Of a stretch of 64,000 nucleotides of DNA, positions 44,966-53,598 are shown in pieces. The translations under genes were made by a program, and so were the position numbers. Location: contig NZ_BDCK01000002.1 in the NCBI RefSeq assembly GCF_001613465.1, forward strand, positions 248,001 through 312,000, written 5' to 3'. The stretch comes from Nocardia niwae NBRC 108934 = DSM 45340 (GTDB lineage Bacteria; Actinomycetota; Actinomycetes; Mycobacteriales; Mycobacteriaceae). How positions within the stretch are numbered: the first letter of the stretch is position 1; every line of letters begins with the position of its first letter. A model generated the notes under the pieces. The model made no database searches. It was not told the origin of the DNA and saw only the letters and a program-made list of their open reading frames with translations.

Positions 44966-46176
44966 ACGGTAACCAACGCCGTCAGCAGATCCACGAAGGA
45001 CACTCCCTTGTTCGCCACGCCGAACACCCGTGCGCGCAACAGCGTCTGGCGCGCCCAGCTGCGATGCGGCCGCATCTCGTTCATCTTGTTCCGGTAACCG
45101 GAGGCCGCCACGCCTCCGGCGTCCTCGCGCAGGATGTCCAGCGCGTCCGAGTACTCCTCGTGCGTCACCACCGACAGCGCGTGCACCGCGGCCACGTGCG
45201 ACGGGTGGATCACCGTCTTGCCCTGGATGCCGTTGGCCCGGTCCAGCGTGATCTCCCGCAGCAAGCCGTCCAGATCACGGCTGACCAGGTACTGCCGGAA
45301 CGGCACCGCGTCGGATTCCTCGAACGGCGCGGTCCGCAGCAGCGGCCGGAACATCCGTTCGTGGTCGGCGAAGTACTCCCATACCGGCCCCGTGATGACG
45401 AACCCGGTGCCGTCCGCGCGCCCGAGGTAGTTCACGATGTCGGCGATCACGTCGGCGACCACGCGCACGTCGTAGATGGTCAGGTCGCGATCGCGCCGGA
45501 TGCCGAACGTCGAGCACATGTCGGTCGCGCCGACCCGCACCGCGAGCACCCGGTCCCGGTGCGCGGCGAGCAGCGCCGCGATCTGGGTGAGCTCGTAATC
45601 GCGGGTCTCCCGGTGCACCAGCCCCGGCGACTCCAGGACCGGCATCCCGTACAGCGGGCGGTCCACCCGCTGGGCCGCCACGTTCAGCGCGTTGAGGTAC
45701 TTCGGCCCGGTGACACTGTCGAACTTCGGGAACACGAAACCCGTCAGCACCTCGGCGCCCGGTCCGAGTTGCTCGATGAGTTCGGTGATCGTGTCCGCGT
45801 CGCGCACCCGCACGAACAACAGCGGGTTGGCGTCATGGCTGCCCGCGAGCAGGTCGAGCGCGGCGACGGTCTGCCGCTTGGCGTACTCCACCTCGTGATC
45901 GGCGACCGCGTCTTCGAGATCGATCACCATCGAACACACACCGTGCTCGGCGCGCCTGCCGATCGTCAGCGCGAGATCGGGCCTGGTCGCCGGTGCGTAC
46001 AGCGTCGCGCCGAGCCCGACCGCGAGCAGTTCGCGATCGGTGTGGTCGTCGCCGAACGGTTCGGGCTGCCGGTGGAAAAGTCGCCTTGCCTCCGGTCCGG
46101 GCAACTGCCGGAAGTGGCGCAGCGGCATTCGCTTCCGCAGGGAAACCTCCTGCTGGACGGCGATGCCTGCGGTCAT
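44962..46176 (-). CDS. HpcH/HpaI aldolase / CitE-like lyase of the Ter-linked operon
   Basis: This 404-residue TIM-barrel protein of the CitE/HpcH family has LYAPATRPDLALTI near 58-71, the metal-binding VIDLEDAVADHE near 84-95 and FVFPKFDS near 147-154. GKTVIHPSHVAAVH is near 329-342, where CitE proteins bind acyl-CoA or oxaloacetate-like ligands. In this operon type it may form or cleave a C-C bond in a small acid that is then ribosylated; that pathway is inference. It starts 13 bp after the coiled-coil gene's stop and overlaps the next start by 4 nt. Confidence 0.87.
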   Translation of the reverse strand: MTAGIAVQQEVSLRKRMPLRHFRQLPGPEARRLFHRQPEPFGDDHTDRELLAVGLGATLYAPATRPDLALTIGRRAEHGVCSMVIDLEDAVADHEVEYAKRQTVAALDLLAGSHDANPLLFVRVRDADTITELIEQLGPGAEVLTGFVFPKFDSVTGPKYLNALNVAAQRVDRPLYGMPVLESPGLVHRETRDYELTQIAALLAAHRDRVLAVRVGATDMCSTFGIRRDRDLTIYDVRVVADVIADIVNYLGRADGTGFVITGPVWEYFADHERMFRPLLRTAPFEESDAVPFRQYLVSRDLDGLLREITLDRANGIQGKTVIHPSHVAAVHALSVVTHEEYSDALDILREDAGGVAASGYRNKMNEMRPHRSWARQTLLRARVFGVANKGVSFVDLLTALVTV

Positions 46177-46189
46177 CGTTGCCCCATCC

Positions 46190-47407
46190 TCATTCTCGTC
46201 GTGGTCCTGCTTGTCTTCTCATTCGATCCACTACCCCGGCTATGAATTCGGTGACGGCATCCAGTTCCGCCACATAGGCCCAGTAGTCGGGGTGACGCCC
46301 CGACAGTGTTTCGCTGATTCGGTCGATCCGCGCCGCTTGCGCGTCGAGCACCGAACCCCATTCGGCGACCAGCCCGCGGCTCACCGCGAGCATTTGCGCG
46401 TCCCGCAGCCGGAATCGTACGGCCTTGGCCTTTTCTTGCGGGTCGGACCGAATCGCACGCAGCAGAGTCAGCCGCTTGGTGACGGCGTCGACTCGCTGCT
46501 CGGCCTCGGCGAGGTACCCGCGCGCGGATGTGGTCAGATCAAGTGCTAACTCCGGATTGTTCTCTGCCGCCGCCGCACGCGCCCTGCCCAGGGCCGCGTC
46601 CGCGGCCTCGATGGCTCGCTGGCTTTCCCGCTCATTGTTAGCCAGATCGGCCGAACTCGCAGCGTTGAACTCGCGCAGCAGCGCCGAGAACGCCTGCGGA
46701 ACCCCTTCCGCCCTGGTCCGGACGGCGGCAAGGCGGGTTGTCACGGACGAGATCGCGGTGCTCGCCGACCCGGCCCGAGATGGGGCTTGCGCCAACGCAT
46801 CCGCCAGCTCGCCGGTGGCCGTCTGCAGCCGGTTCGCAGCCTCCCGCAGCGTGCTCGCGGGCGCGCCAGCACCCGCCGCCTCCAGTGTGACCAGCGCCTC
46901 ATCGACCGCGGCGGCGCGCTCGCGCACCGACGGATAGTGCGCGAATTCCGATTCGGCGGCCCGGCCGCGCACACCTGCCGCGGCGGCCTTCACCTGCTGC
47001 ACCAACTGCGGCACCGCACCGAGCACGGCCACCGCCTCCTCGAGCTTGCCCTGGTCGCCGCGGTAGAACTCGTCGACCGCGCGCGCCGCGTCGGTCAGCT
47101 GCCGGATCGCGGCGTCGACGCGCTCCCGGCCCTGGGGGACCGGCGGGCCGCCCTGCTGCGCGGCCTCCAGTTCCGCGCTCAGCGTCAGGTAGACCTCCGC
47201 CGCGCCATAACACCTGTGGCGCACCGGTTCCCAGCGCGCACCGATCCGCCGCTCCGGGAAGATCTGCTCGGCGGCGTGCGCCGCCGCGTCGGCCGCGCTC
47301 TGCCGCCGATCCATGTCGAGGAACGCCGTCGCCAGCGTCGCGCGGGCGTGCTCGATCCACTCGTCGTTTCCCGACGAACGGAACCAACCGCGCCTGCGCC
47401 CTGCCAC
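46190..47407 (-). CDS. helical coiled-coil protein heading the Ter-linked operon
   Basis: This 405-residue protein is almost wholly alpha-helical, Ala/Glu/Arg-rich, with long heptad-like segments from about 85 to 390 and no membrane span or signal. The N-terminus (WIEHARATLATAFLDMDRRQ) is the most specific part. I do not recognise an enzymatic domain. Comparable helical proteins lie beside CitE/PRTase genes in other Ter-linked operons. It is the first gene of the five-gene minus-strand operon and is divergent from terD, with 145 bp for both promoters. Confidence 0.7.
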   Translation of the reverse strand: MAGRRRGWFRSSGNDEWIEHARATLATAFLDMDRRQSAADAAAHAAEQIFPERRIGARWEPVRHRCYGAAEVYLTLSAELEAAQQGGPPVPQGRERVDAAIRQLTDAARAVDEFYRGDQGKLEEAVAVLGAVPQLVQQVKAAAAGVRGRAAESEFAHYPSVRERAAAVDEALVTLEAAGAGAPASTLREAANRLQTATGELADALAQAPSRAGSASTAISSVTTRLAAVRTRAEGVPQAFSALLREFNAASSADLANNERESQRAIEAADAALGRARAAAAENNPELALDLTTSARGYLAEAEQRVDAVTKRLTLLRAIRSDPQEKAKAVRFRLRDAQMLAVSRGLVAEWGSVLDAQAARIDRISETLSGRHPDYWAYVAELDAVTEFIAGVVDRMRRQAGPRRE

Positions 47408-47552
47408 GCCCCGATGGTAGGAGATGTTCCTGTTCGCCGGGGGTTACGCCGGTTCCTACGCAAGTTCGCGGAAACCTACTACTGTCGTATGGCGTACCCG
47501 GCGATTCGGACATGCTGGGAACCAATGACGGACTATTGAAAGGGAATCCCGC

Positions 47553-48128
47553 ATGGGTGTCAGTTTGTCCAAGGGCGGCAATGTCTCGCTGACCAAGGCG
47601 GCGCCTAACCTCACTGCTGTTGCGGTCGGCCTCGGGTGGGATGTGCGGACCACCACCGGTACCGACTTCGACCTCGACGCGAGCGCCATCGCGACCGGCG
47701 CGGACAAGAAGGTCCTGTCCGACCAGCACTTCGTCTTCTTCAACAACCTGCGTTCCCCCGAGGGCGCGATCGAACACGCGGGCGACAACCGGACCGGCGA
47801 GGGCGAGGGCGACGACGAGGTCATCAACGTCGACCTGGCGAACACCCCGCCCACGATCGAGAGCATCTTCTTCCCGGTCTCGATCTACGACGCCGACTCC
47901 CGGTCGCAGTCCTTCGGCCAGGTCCGCAACGCCTACATCCGCGTCGTGGACCGCAGCAACGGCGAGGAACTCGCCCGCTACGACCTCACCGAGGACGCCT
48001 CGACCGAGACCGCCATGGTCTTCGGTGAGCTGTACCGCAACGGCGCGGAGTGGAAGTTCCGCGCGATCGGCCAGGGTTACGCCTCCGGTCTGGCCGGCAT
48101 CGCCCGCGACTACGGCGTGAACGTCTAA
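47553..48128 (+). CDS. terD: TerD-family stress protein
   Basis: This 191-residue canonical TerD/TerE protein starts [20 protein letters not shown]. The Ca2+-binding acidic motifs are [10 protein letters not shown] near 38-47 and [13 protein letters not shown] near 77-89, and the C-terminal block is [22 protein letters not shown]. TerD proteins are cytosolic, bind calcium and underlie resistance to tellurite, colicins, phage and oxidative stress. GAAAGGGAA sits before the ATG. A strong terminator follows. It is divergent from the coiled-coil/CitE operon. Confidence 0.95.
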   Translation: MGVSLSKGGNVSLTKAAPNLTAVAVGLGWDVRTTTGTDFDLDASAIATGADKKVLSDQHFVFFNNLRSPEGAIEHAGDNRTGEGEGDDEVINVDLANTPPTIESIFFPVSIYDADSRSQSFGQVRNAYIRVVDRSNGEELARYDLTEDASTETAMVFGELYRNGAEWKFRAIGQGYASGLAGIARDYGVNV

Positions 48129-48147
48129 GGAACACTTCGCTGTTCGC

Positions 48148-48171
48148 AGGGGGCCCGGTGACGGGCCCCCT
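48148..48171 (+). terminator. terminator after terD
   Basis: AGGGGGCCCG-GTGA-CGGGCCCCCT is a perfect 10-bp stem with a 4-nt GTGA (GNRA-type) loop, 19 bp after the terD stop. Confidence 0.85.
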
Positions 48172-48287
48172 CGTCGTGCGACCCCGGGCATGCCGGCGCC
48201 CTGGGAGCGCGTTGGACAACCGGCGATCCAGCAGCCACGCTGGTAGCAACGTCGCCGCCAAGTCTTCCCTTCACGAAAGGTCCCAGC

Positions 48288-49388
48288 GTGGTCCTGCGCA
48301 TATTCGGCATGTCACTGGTCGTCACCGTGATCTCCTTGGTCGTGGCGGCGTTGTACGGCGGGCCGACCGCCCTCGCGCTCGCCGCGATCCTCGGCATCCT
48401 CGAGGTGTCGCTGTCCTTCGACAACGCCGTGATCAACGCCACCGTGCTCGAGCGAATGAGCGCGTTCTGGCAGCGGATCTTCCTGACCATCGGCGTGCTG
48501 ATCGCCGTCTTCGGTATGCGGCTGGTCTTCCCGCTGGCCATCGTGTGGATTACGGCCGGACTGAATCCGGTCGAAGCCTTCGACCTGGCACTCAACCCGC
48601 CTCCGGGCGACGCTTTGACCTTCCCGGACGGCAGCCCGAGCTACGAGAAGCTGCTCACCGACGCGCACCCGCAGATCGCGGCGTTCGGCGGCATGTTCCT
48701 GGCGCTGCTGTTCCTGAACTTCATCTTCGAGGAACGCGACATCACCTGGCTGAGCTGGCTGGAGCGGCCGCTGGCCAAGGCGGGCAAGCTGGACATGCTC
48801 TCCGTGGTGGTCGCGGGCGCGGGGCTGATCCTCACCGCGGAGTACATCGCCGACGAGGCGCACCGCTCGACCGTCCTGGTGGCGGGCCTGCTCGGCATGA
48901 TCACCTACATCGCGGTGGACGGCCTCGGCTCCATGTTCCACACCGAGGAGCACACCGAAGGCGGCCCGTCCGAGCTGGCCAAGGCCACCGGTAAGGCGGG
49001 TTTCTTCCTGTTCCTCTACCTGGAGGTGCTCGACGCCTCGTTCTCCTTCGACGGCGTGATCGGCGCGTTCGCCATCACCTCCGACCCGATCATCATCGCG
49101 CTCGGCCTCGGCCTGATCGGCGCCATGTTCGTCCGATCGATCACGGTGTACCTGGTCCGCAAGGGCACCCTGTCGGAGTACGTCTACCTGGAGCACGGCG
49201 CGCACTGGGCGATCGGCGCGCTCGCGGCCATCCTGCTCGTCTCGATCGGCGTGCACATCAACGAGATCGTCACCGGCCTGGTCGGCGTCGCGTTCATCGG
49301 CGCGGCGTTCATCACGAGCATCGTCCGCAACGGCCGAGCGGACGAGGAGGAACTGGACAGCGAACGAGAACCGACGCCGGTAGGCTGA
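48288..49388 (+). CDS. DUF475/TerC-like integral membrane protein
   Basis: This 366-residue protein has about nine membrane spans and the TerC-superfamily signatures: LEVSLSFDNAVINATVLERM near 43-62 and a second inverted copy LEVLDASFSFDGVIGAFAIT near 244-263. TerC-type proteins are linked with metal (Mn2+) efflux and act with TerD/TerB at the membrane. The acidic C-terminal tail (DEEELDSERE) is cytoplasmic. GTG start at 48288 follows GAAAGG. A long hairpin follows the stop. Confidence 0.92.
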   Translation: MVLRIFGMSLVVTVISLVVAALYGGPTALALAAILGILEVSLSFDNAVINATVLERMSAFWQRIFLTIGVLIAVFGMRLVFPLAIVWITAGLNPVEAFDLALNPPPGDALTFPDGSPSYEKLLTDAHPQIAAFGGMFLALLFLNFIFEERDITWLSWLERPLAKAGKLDMLSVVVAGAGLILTAEYIADEAHRSTVLVAGLLGMITYIAVDGLGSMFHTEEHTEGGPSELAKATGKAGFFLFLYLEVLDASFSFDGVIGAFAITSDPIIIALGLGLIGAMFVRSITVYLVRKGTLSEYVYLEHGAHWAIGALAAILLVSIGVHINEIVTGLVGVAFIGAAFITSIVRNGRADEEELDSEREPTPVG

Positions 49389-49415
49389 TCTCCGGCAAGC
49401 AGCCGAAGACCTGTT

Positions 49416-49453
49416 GCGGCAGCGGCCCCATCCCGACGGATGGCCGCTGCCGC
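49416..49453 (+). terminator. hairpin between the DUF475 and terA-like genes
   Basis: The left arm 49416-49433 and right arm 49438-49453 (outer GCGGCAGCGG / CCGCTGCCGC, inner CCATCC / GGATGG) form a 16-bp stem with a 2-nt bulge and CGAC loop. It is a likely terminator or attenuator 29 bp before the terA-like start. Confidence 0.7.
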
Positions 49454-49481
49454 TCTCGTTTCCGAGAGGGGGGATCGCGCC

Positions 49482-50105
49482 ATGGCGATCGACGACAACC
49501 CCGGCGGCGTCAACCTGTCCAAGGTGACCCTGTCGAAGGCGACACCGAGCATCAACCTGACCAAGCCCGGTGAGCAGCAAGGCACCATGCGGGTCAACCT
49601 GAACTGGTCGAGCGGATCAAGGGGCTTCTTCCGCCGGTCCAAGCCCGTGGATCTGGACCTCGGCTGCCTCTACGAACTGTCCAACGGCGCCAAGGGCGTG
49701 GTCCAGGCGATCGGGAACAATTTCGGCACGCTGGAGGCCGAGCCCTACATCCGGCTCGACGGCGACGACCGTAGCGGTTCGGCCGCGGCGGGCGAGAACC
49801 TGCACATCGACCTGGCCCGGCCCGAGGTGTTCCGGCGCATCCTGATCTTCGCCTTCATCTACGAGGGCGTGCCCAACTGGGCCGCCGCCGACGGCGTGGT
49901 GACGCTCTATCCCACGGCCGGTCCACAGATCGAGGTCCGTCTCGACTCTCCGGTGGCCGGCGCCCGTTCGTGCGCCATCGCCCTGTTGCAGAACCAGGGG
50001 GCCGGAATCACCGTGCATCGCGAAGTGCACTACGTCAACGGCGCCCAGCGCGAACTGGACCAGACCTACCAGTGGGGCATGCAGTGGCAGAGCGGGCGCA
50101 AGTAG
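49482..50105 (+). CDS. TerA/TerD-superfamily tellurium-resistance protein
   Basis: This 207-residue protein resembles the TerA-type branch: LNLNWSSG-like strands, then VDLDLGCLYELSNGAKGVVQAIG near 56-78 and EPYIRLDGDDRSG near 86-98, and FAFIYEGVPNWAAADGVV near 124-141. The paired acidic segments are expected to bind Ca2+. ATG at 49482 is used; the frame open from 49440 covers the hairpin. It is the last Ter gene of the island; a convergent EamA gene ends 1 bp beyond its stop. Confidence 0.88.
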   Translation: MAIDDNPGGVNLSKVTLSKATPSINLTKPGEQQGTMRVNLNWSSGSRGFFRRSKPVDLDLGCLYELSNGAKGVVQAIGNNFGTLEAEPYIRLDGDDRSGSAAAGENLHIDLARPEVFRRILIFAFIYEGVPNWAAADGVVTLYPTAGPQIEVRLDSPVAGARSCAIALLQNQGAGITVHREVHYVNGAQRELDQTYQWGMQWQSGRK

Positions 50106-50106
50106 G

Positions 50107-51006
50107 TCACCGCGCCACCGGCACGGGCTTGCCCGCCGCGGCCGTCGATCCGGTCGGCGTGCGCGCCGCGAACACCAGACCGACCAGGCCGATGCCGAGC
50201 CCGGCGACCGTCAGCAGCCGCAACGGCTGATCGATCAGCAGCCAGGCCAGGATCGCGGTCACGGCGGGGGTCGCGAAGAACAGCTTGCCCACCCTGGTCG
50301 CGTCCCACCGCCGCAGCATGGCGTTGAGCAGCAGGAACGCGGCCATGGAGTTCACCAGCACCATCCAGACGAGCGACCCGGCGAACCGGCCCGCGTCCCA
50401 CACCTCCACCTGACCCGACAGCCAGGCCAGCGCACCGGCGATCGGCGCGCTCACCGCGACATGCAACGCGGTGGAGGCCCTCGGATCGACGGCGGGTGCG
50501 AACCGCTTCTGGTACACGGTGCCGATGCTCAGGCCGAGCAGTCCTACCACGCACAGCAGCAGTCCGGTCGCGGAGAAGTGGGACTGGTCGAACACGGCCA
50601 GCGCGACCCCGATGCCGCCGATGCCGAAGCCGAACCACTGCCGCAGCGTGACCACTTCGCCGATCAGTCCGGCGCACAGCGCGATGACAACCGGATTCAG
50701 GCCCTGCACCAGCGCGATCACCGCCGCCGAGACATGCTCGGCCATCGCCGTGTAGAAGGCGCCGAACTGGACCATCTGCATCAGCAATCCGGCGACGAGC
50801 ACATGCCGCAGCCGGTTGCCTTGCGGCCATGTGGCGCGCATGAGGAACGCGTACGCCGTGAGCAGCACCCCTGCGATCGCGAAGCGCACGAACAACACCA
50901 TGAGCGGCGGCGCGGCGCCCACTCCGATCACACCGGCGATGAACGCGCTGCTCCACAACAAGACGAACAGCGGCTGCGCGGCCACCATCGCGAATCGACT
51001 CTGCAC
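50107..51006 (-). CDS. EamA/DMT-superfamily transporter
   Basis: This 299-residue inner-membrane protein has ten predicted spans in two five-span EamA repeats (PLFVLLWSSAFIAGV at the N-terminus; GLLLCVVGLLGLSIGTVYQKR starting the second). Such proteins export metabolites or drugs. GTG at 51006 follows CCCAGGAGGG. It is divergent from the CGNR regulator and has an operator dyad 16 bp upstream of its start, so it is probably that regulator's target. Confidence 0.9.
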   Translation of the reverse strand: MQSRFAMVAAQPLFVLLWSSAFIAGVIGVGAAPPLMVLFVRFAIAGVLLTAYAFLMRATWPQGNRLRHVLVAGLLMQMVQFGAFYTAMAEHVSAAVIALVQGLNPVVIALCAGLIGEVVTLRQWFGFGIGGIGVALAVFDQSHFSATGLLLCVVGLLGLSIGTVYQKRFAPAVDPRASTALHVAVSAPIAGALAWLSGQVEVWDAGRFAGSLVWMVLVNSMAAFLLLNAMLRRWDATRVGKLFFATPAVTAILAWLLIDQPLRLLTVAGLGIGLVGLVFAARTPTGSTAAAGKPVPVAR

Positions 51007-51021
51007 GGACCCTCCTGGGAC

Positions 51022-51080
51022 TAACCACCTCGGGTGGTTATCACGGTGGCATCCGCCCAACTAACCTGTCAAGGTGGTTA
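51022..51080. promoter_or_regulatory. two identical-pattern operators TAACC-N9-GGTTA, 40 bp apart
   Basis: TAACC(N9)GGTTA occurs at 51022-51040 and again at 51062-51080, with centres exactly 40 bp apart (about four helical turns). The first is embedded in a longer perfect dyad, TAACCACC-TCG-GGTGGTTA, and both end in GGTGGTTATCA. They lie between the divergent EamA and CGNR genes, the second only 10 bp before the CGNR start, and fit cooperative repression of both. Confidence 0.7.
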
Positions 51081-51090
51081 TCATGCGAAG

Positions 51091-51621
51091 GTGTTCACCT
51101 TCGTGAGCGGCAATCTCGCCCTGGATTTCGCCGGCACCGTCAAGGCGCGATCGACCACGTTCGAGGACATCCTCACCACCCCGCCCGCGCTCGCCGACTG
51201 GATCGTCGCCGCGGGACTGCTCGACGAGCCCCCGCGCAGCGACGCCGACACCCTCGCGCGAGCAGTGCGCCTGCGCGAAGCGGCTTACCGCATGGCGCTC
51301 GCGGCCGCCGAGGCAAGCGCCTTCGACGACGCCGACCGCCGGACCGTCAACGCGTTCGCCGACGCCGCACCACCCTCGATCAGCCTGCGCGCCGACGGCA
51401 CAGTCCTCCGCTCCGGCGACGCGGACGCGGCGTTGGCCGCCATCGCGCGTTCGGCGATCGAGCTATCGGGCAGCGGCGCGACGGTCAAAGAGTGCGGCAG
51501 GTCCGCATGCACCCGGCTGTACGTGGACACCTCCCGCGGTGGCTCCCGCCGCTGGTGCGACATGACGCTGTGCGGCAATCGCGCCAAAAGCGCCGCCTTC
51601 CGAGCCCGGCACGGGTCTTAA
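51091..51621 (+). CDS. CGNR zinc-finger / ABATE-domain regulator
   Basis: This 176-residue protein has an N-terminal ABATE domain (FVSGNLALDFAGTV near 4-17; helical middle) and a C-terminal CGNR zinc finger: CGRSACTRLYVDTS near 139-152 and RRWCDMTLCGNRAKS near 157-171, with four Cys. The family is a class of actinobacterial DNA-binding stress regulators. GTG at 51091 is used. It probably binds the two TAACC-N9-GGTTA sites and controls the EamA transporter and itself. Its 3' end overlaps the convergent GT87 gene by 4 nt. Confidence 0.9.
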   Translation: MFTFVSGNLALDFAGTVKARSTTFEDILTTPPALADWIVAAGLLDEPPRSDADTLARAVRLREAAYRMALAAAEASAFDDADRRTVNAFADAAPPSISLRADGTVLRSGDADAALAAIARSAIELSGSGATVKECGRSACTRLYVDTSRGGSRRWCDMTLCGNRAKSAAFRARHGS

Positions 51622-53006
51622 ACGGCCGGGACCAGATCGCGCGGGTCCGATCGTGAGACCGGCGAAGCCGCCGGCCGGCTCCCACGCGGCAACGCCCACA
51701 GGAACACGAAGAACAACACGACGAGCAGACTCGCGCGCCCCCACACGCCGAACTTCACGATGTTCTCCATCAGTTCGACCGAGGTACCCGAGCCCATCGA
51801 GTAGAAGTACCGGAACACCCCGATGCCGATAGCCGCGTCGGCGACGAGATAGCTGCCGATCAACCACCACGGCACCTCGAGCAGGACCAGGAACGGCACC
51901 AGCCACAACGTGTACTGCGGTGAATGCACCTTGTGGAACAACAGGAATCCACACAGCATCGCGCCGCTCACCCCGACCCAGGGGAATACGCCGGTCGTCC
52001 GGTAACGCTTCCACCCGAGCCACATGGCCAGCGCGAACGCCGCGAGCACCAGCAGCGGCGAGGCGACCGACACCACTTCTTGAAACACCGTTTCGCTGCG
52101 CGCGTCCGGACCGAACCGCGGCCGAAGCCCCCAGTACCAGATCGAATTCGTGGTGATGTCGGCCTGCCGCAATTGCTGGAAGGTGATCGACGCGCGCCAG
52201 CCTTCGTACCCTGCCAGCGCGAACGGCAGGTTCACCGCCACGACGGTGCCGATCGCCGCGGCGGCGGTCAGCAGAGCGCCTCGGACGTCCAGCCTGCGAC
52301 CCGGCCCTCCCTCGGCATGATCGCCCCTGGTCAGCACGTACGCCAGCAGGGGAAGCACGAATATCCCCGGGTACAGCTTGAGGCAGAATCCGAGCCCGAG
52401 CAGCACCGCGGCCACGATCCCCCTGGTCCGCACGGAGTACCGGGGCAGCGCCGCCATCACGTAGACGGCCGCGACCGCCGTGCACACCACCGGGAGCTCC
52501 CAGTTGTGGAAGGCGTACAGCACCAGCGGCGGTCCCGCGGCCCACAACAGGGCGGCCCAGCCGGCCAGTCGAGCCAGCATCCACGCGGTCAGCAGCGCGA
52601 ACGGCGCCAGCAGCAGCGCCGAGTACCGCAGGAAATCGGCGTCGTTGTGCGCGCCGATCGCGCCGAACCACATCAGCACACCGCTGAGCACCGGATACTC
52701 CACCGCGCCGCCCACCAAGGCGCCGTCGTCGGTGATGCCACCGGTCACATACGGGAAGACGTGCTTGTCGATGTCTCTGCCGAGCCAGAGGAATTGGATA
52801 TCCGAATAGCAGACGTCCGAGTCCTTCGCGACGTCGAAAACCGTACTGCGCCCGTCCCGGTCGAACGGCGCTCCCGCACAGCGCGCCTTGTTCGCATACG
52901 CCAAGGCGAGGACGAGACCGCAGAGCAGTACCACCACCACGGCCAGCGCCGCGCGGCGTCGCACGCGACCCGCTGGCAGGGCGCTGGCGGCGAGTCCGGT
53001 CGGCAT
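51618..53006 (-). CDS. GT87-type membrane glycosyltransferase, second copy
   Basis: This 462-residue DUF2029/GT87 protein has about eleven membrane spans. Its first external loop has CYSDIQFLWLGRDIDKHVFPYVTG and VEYPVLSGVLMWF, matching the Rv0051-like paralogue at 29993-31723. HSPQYTLWLVPFLVLLEVPWW is the conserved region near 365-385. It should use a polyprenyl-phosphate sugar on the outer face of the membrane. It stands just before the rpsF operon, divergently oriented, with about 215 bp between. Confidence 0.85.
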   Translation of the reverse strand: MPTGLAASALPAGRVRRRAALAVVVVLLCGLVLALAYANKARCAGAPFDRDGRSTVFDVAKDSDVCYSDIQFLWLGRDIDKHVFPYVTGGITDDGALVGGAVEYPVLSGVLMWFGAIGAHNDADFLRYSALLLAPFALLTAWMLARLAGWAALLWAAGPPLVLYAFHNWELPVVCTAVAAVYVMAALPRYSVRTRGIVAAVLLGLGFCLKLYPGIFVLPLLAYVLTRGDHAEGGPGRRLDVRGALLTAAAAIGTVVAVNLPFALAGYEGWRASITFQQLRQADITTNSIWYWGLRPRFGPDARSETVFQEVVSVASPLLVLAAFALAMWLGWKRYRTTGVFPWVGVSGAMLCGFLLFHKVHSPQYTLWLVPFLVLLEVPWWLIGSYLVADAAIGIGVFRYFYSMGSGTSVELMENIVKFGVWGRASLLVVLFFVFLWALPRGSRPAASPVSRSDPRDLVPAV

Positions 53007-53172
53007 GGATCCACCCTAAGCGGACGGTCCGGGCGGTGCCGCCGTTCCCCCTTCCTACGGATGCGAACGCGGGCCACCGCCGCGTGCCCGCCCGGACGGC
53101 GCACCGGGGCAATTTCACTGCTCAGCCGCCGCTCATGTAGCCTGTTCGGGTTGCTGACGCAACGACCCTCCT

Positions 53173-53191
53173 GCCACGGACCGTCCGTGGC
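53173..53191 (+). promoter_or_regulatory. hairpin in the rpsF leader, candidate S6:S18 autoregulatory element
   Basis: GCCACGG (53173-53179) and CCGTGGC (53185-53191) enclose an ACCGT loop, 32 bp ahead of the rpsF start and just before its AGGAGGT site. In several bacteria S6:S18 binds a CCG-containing bulged hairpin in the rpsF leader. The CCG here is in the loop, so the match is only suggestive; a simple DNA dyad is the alternative. Confidence 0.35.
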
Positions 53192-53222
53192 CGTTTCCTA
53201 GTCCACAGGAGGTGATTGGTCC

Positions 53223-53510
53223 GTGCGTCATTATGAAGTGATGGTCATCCTCGATCCGAGCCTGGACGAGCGCACTGTTGGTCCGTCGCTGGACAACCTG
53301 CTCAGTGTCGTTCGCACCGAGGGCGGCAAGATCGACAAGGTCGACATCTGGGGCCGCCGTCGGCTCGCCTACGAGATCGCCAAGCACGCCGAGGGCATCT
53401 ACGCCGTGGTCGATCTGACCGCCGAGCCCGCCACCGTGAGCGAACTCGACCGCCAGCTCGGTCTCAACGAGACGGTGCTGCGCACCAAGGTTCTGCGCCA
53501 CGACAAGTAG
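53223..53510 (+). CDS. rpsF: 30S ribosomal protein bS6
   Basis: This 95-residue bS6 has the N-terminal [16 protein letters not shown] and the RNA/S18-binding [22 protein letters not shown] segment. It binds the central domain of 16S rRNA together with bS18, encoded two genes downstream. GTG start at 53223 with AGGAGGT nine bases upstream. It is the first gene of the rpsF-ssb-rpsR-rplI operon. Confidence 0.98.
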   Translation: MRHYEVMVILDPSLDERTVGPSLDNLLSVVRTEGGKIDKVDIWGRRRLAYEIAKHAEGIYAVVDLTAEPATVSELDRQLGLNETVLRTKVLRHDK

Positions 53511-53598
53511 TCCGGCAACCCTCGTTTGCGTCGGAGCCTGTGCCTAGGCTCTAGCGCAACAGCGAGACGCGGACTGCACACCGAGCAGGAGGAACCAC

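Noticed and set aside
43538..46245. Long plus-strand frames over the Ter-linked operon
   Set aside because: The minus-strand genes have PRPP-loop, CitE and HAD motifs and tight overlaps; the plus frames are compositional shadows.
31743..50105. Prophage origin of the island
   Set aside because: No integrase, terminase, capsid or tail gene and no attachment repeats were seen.
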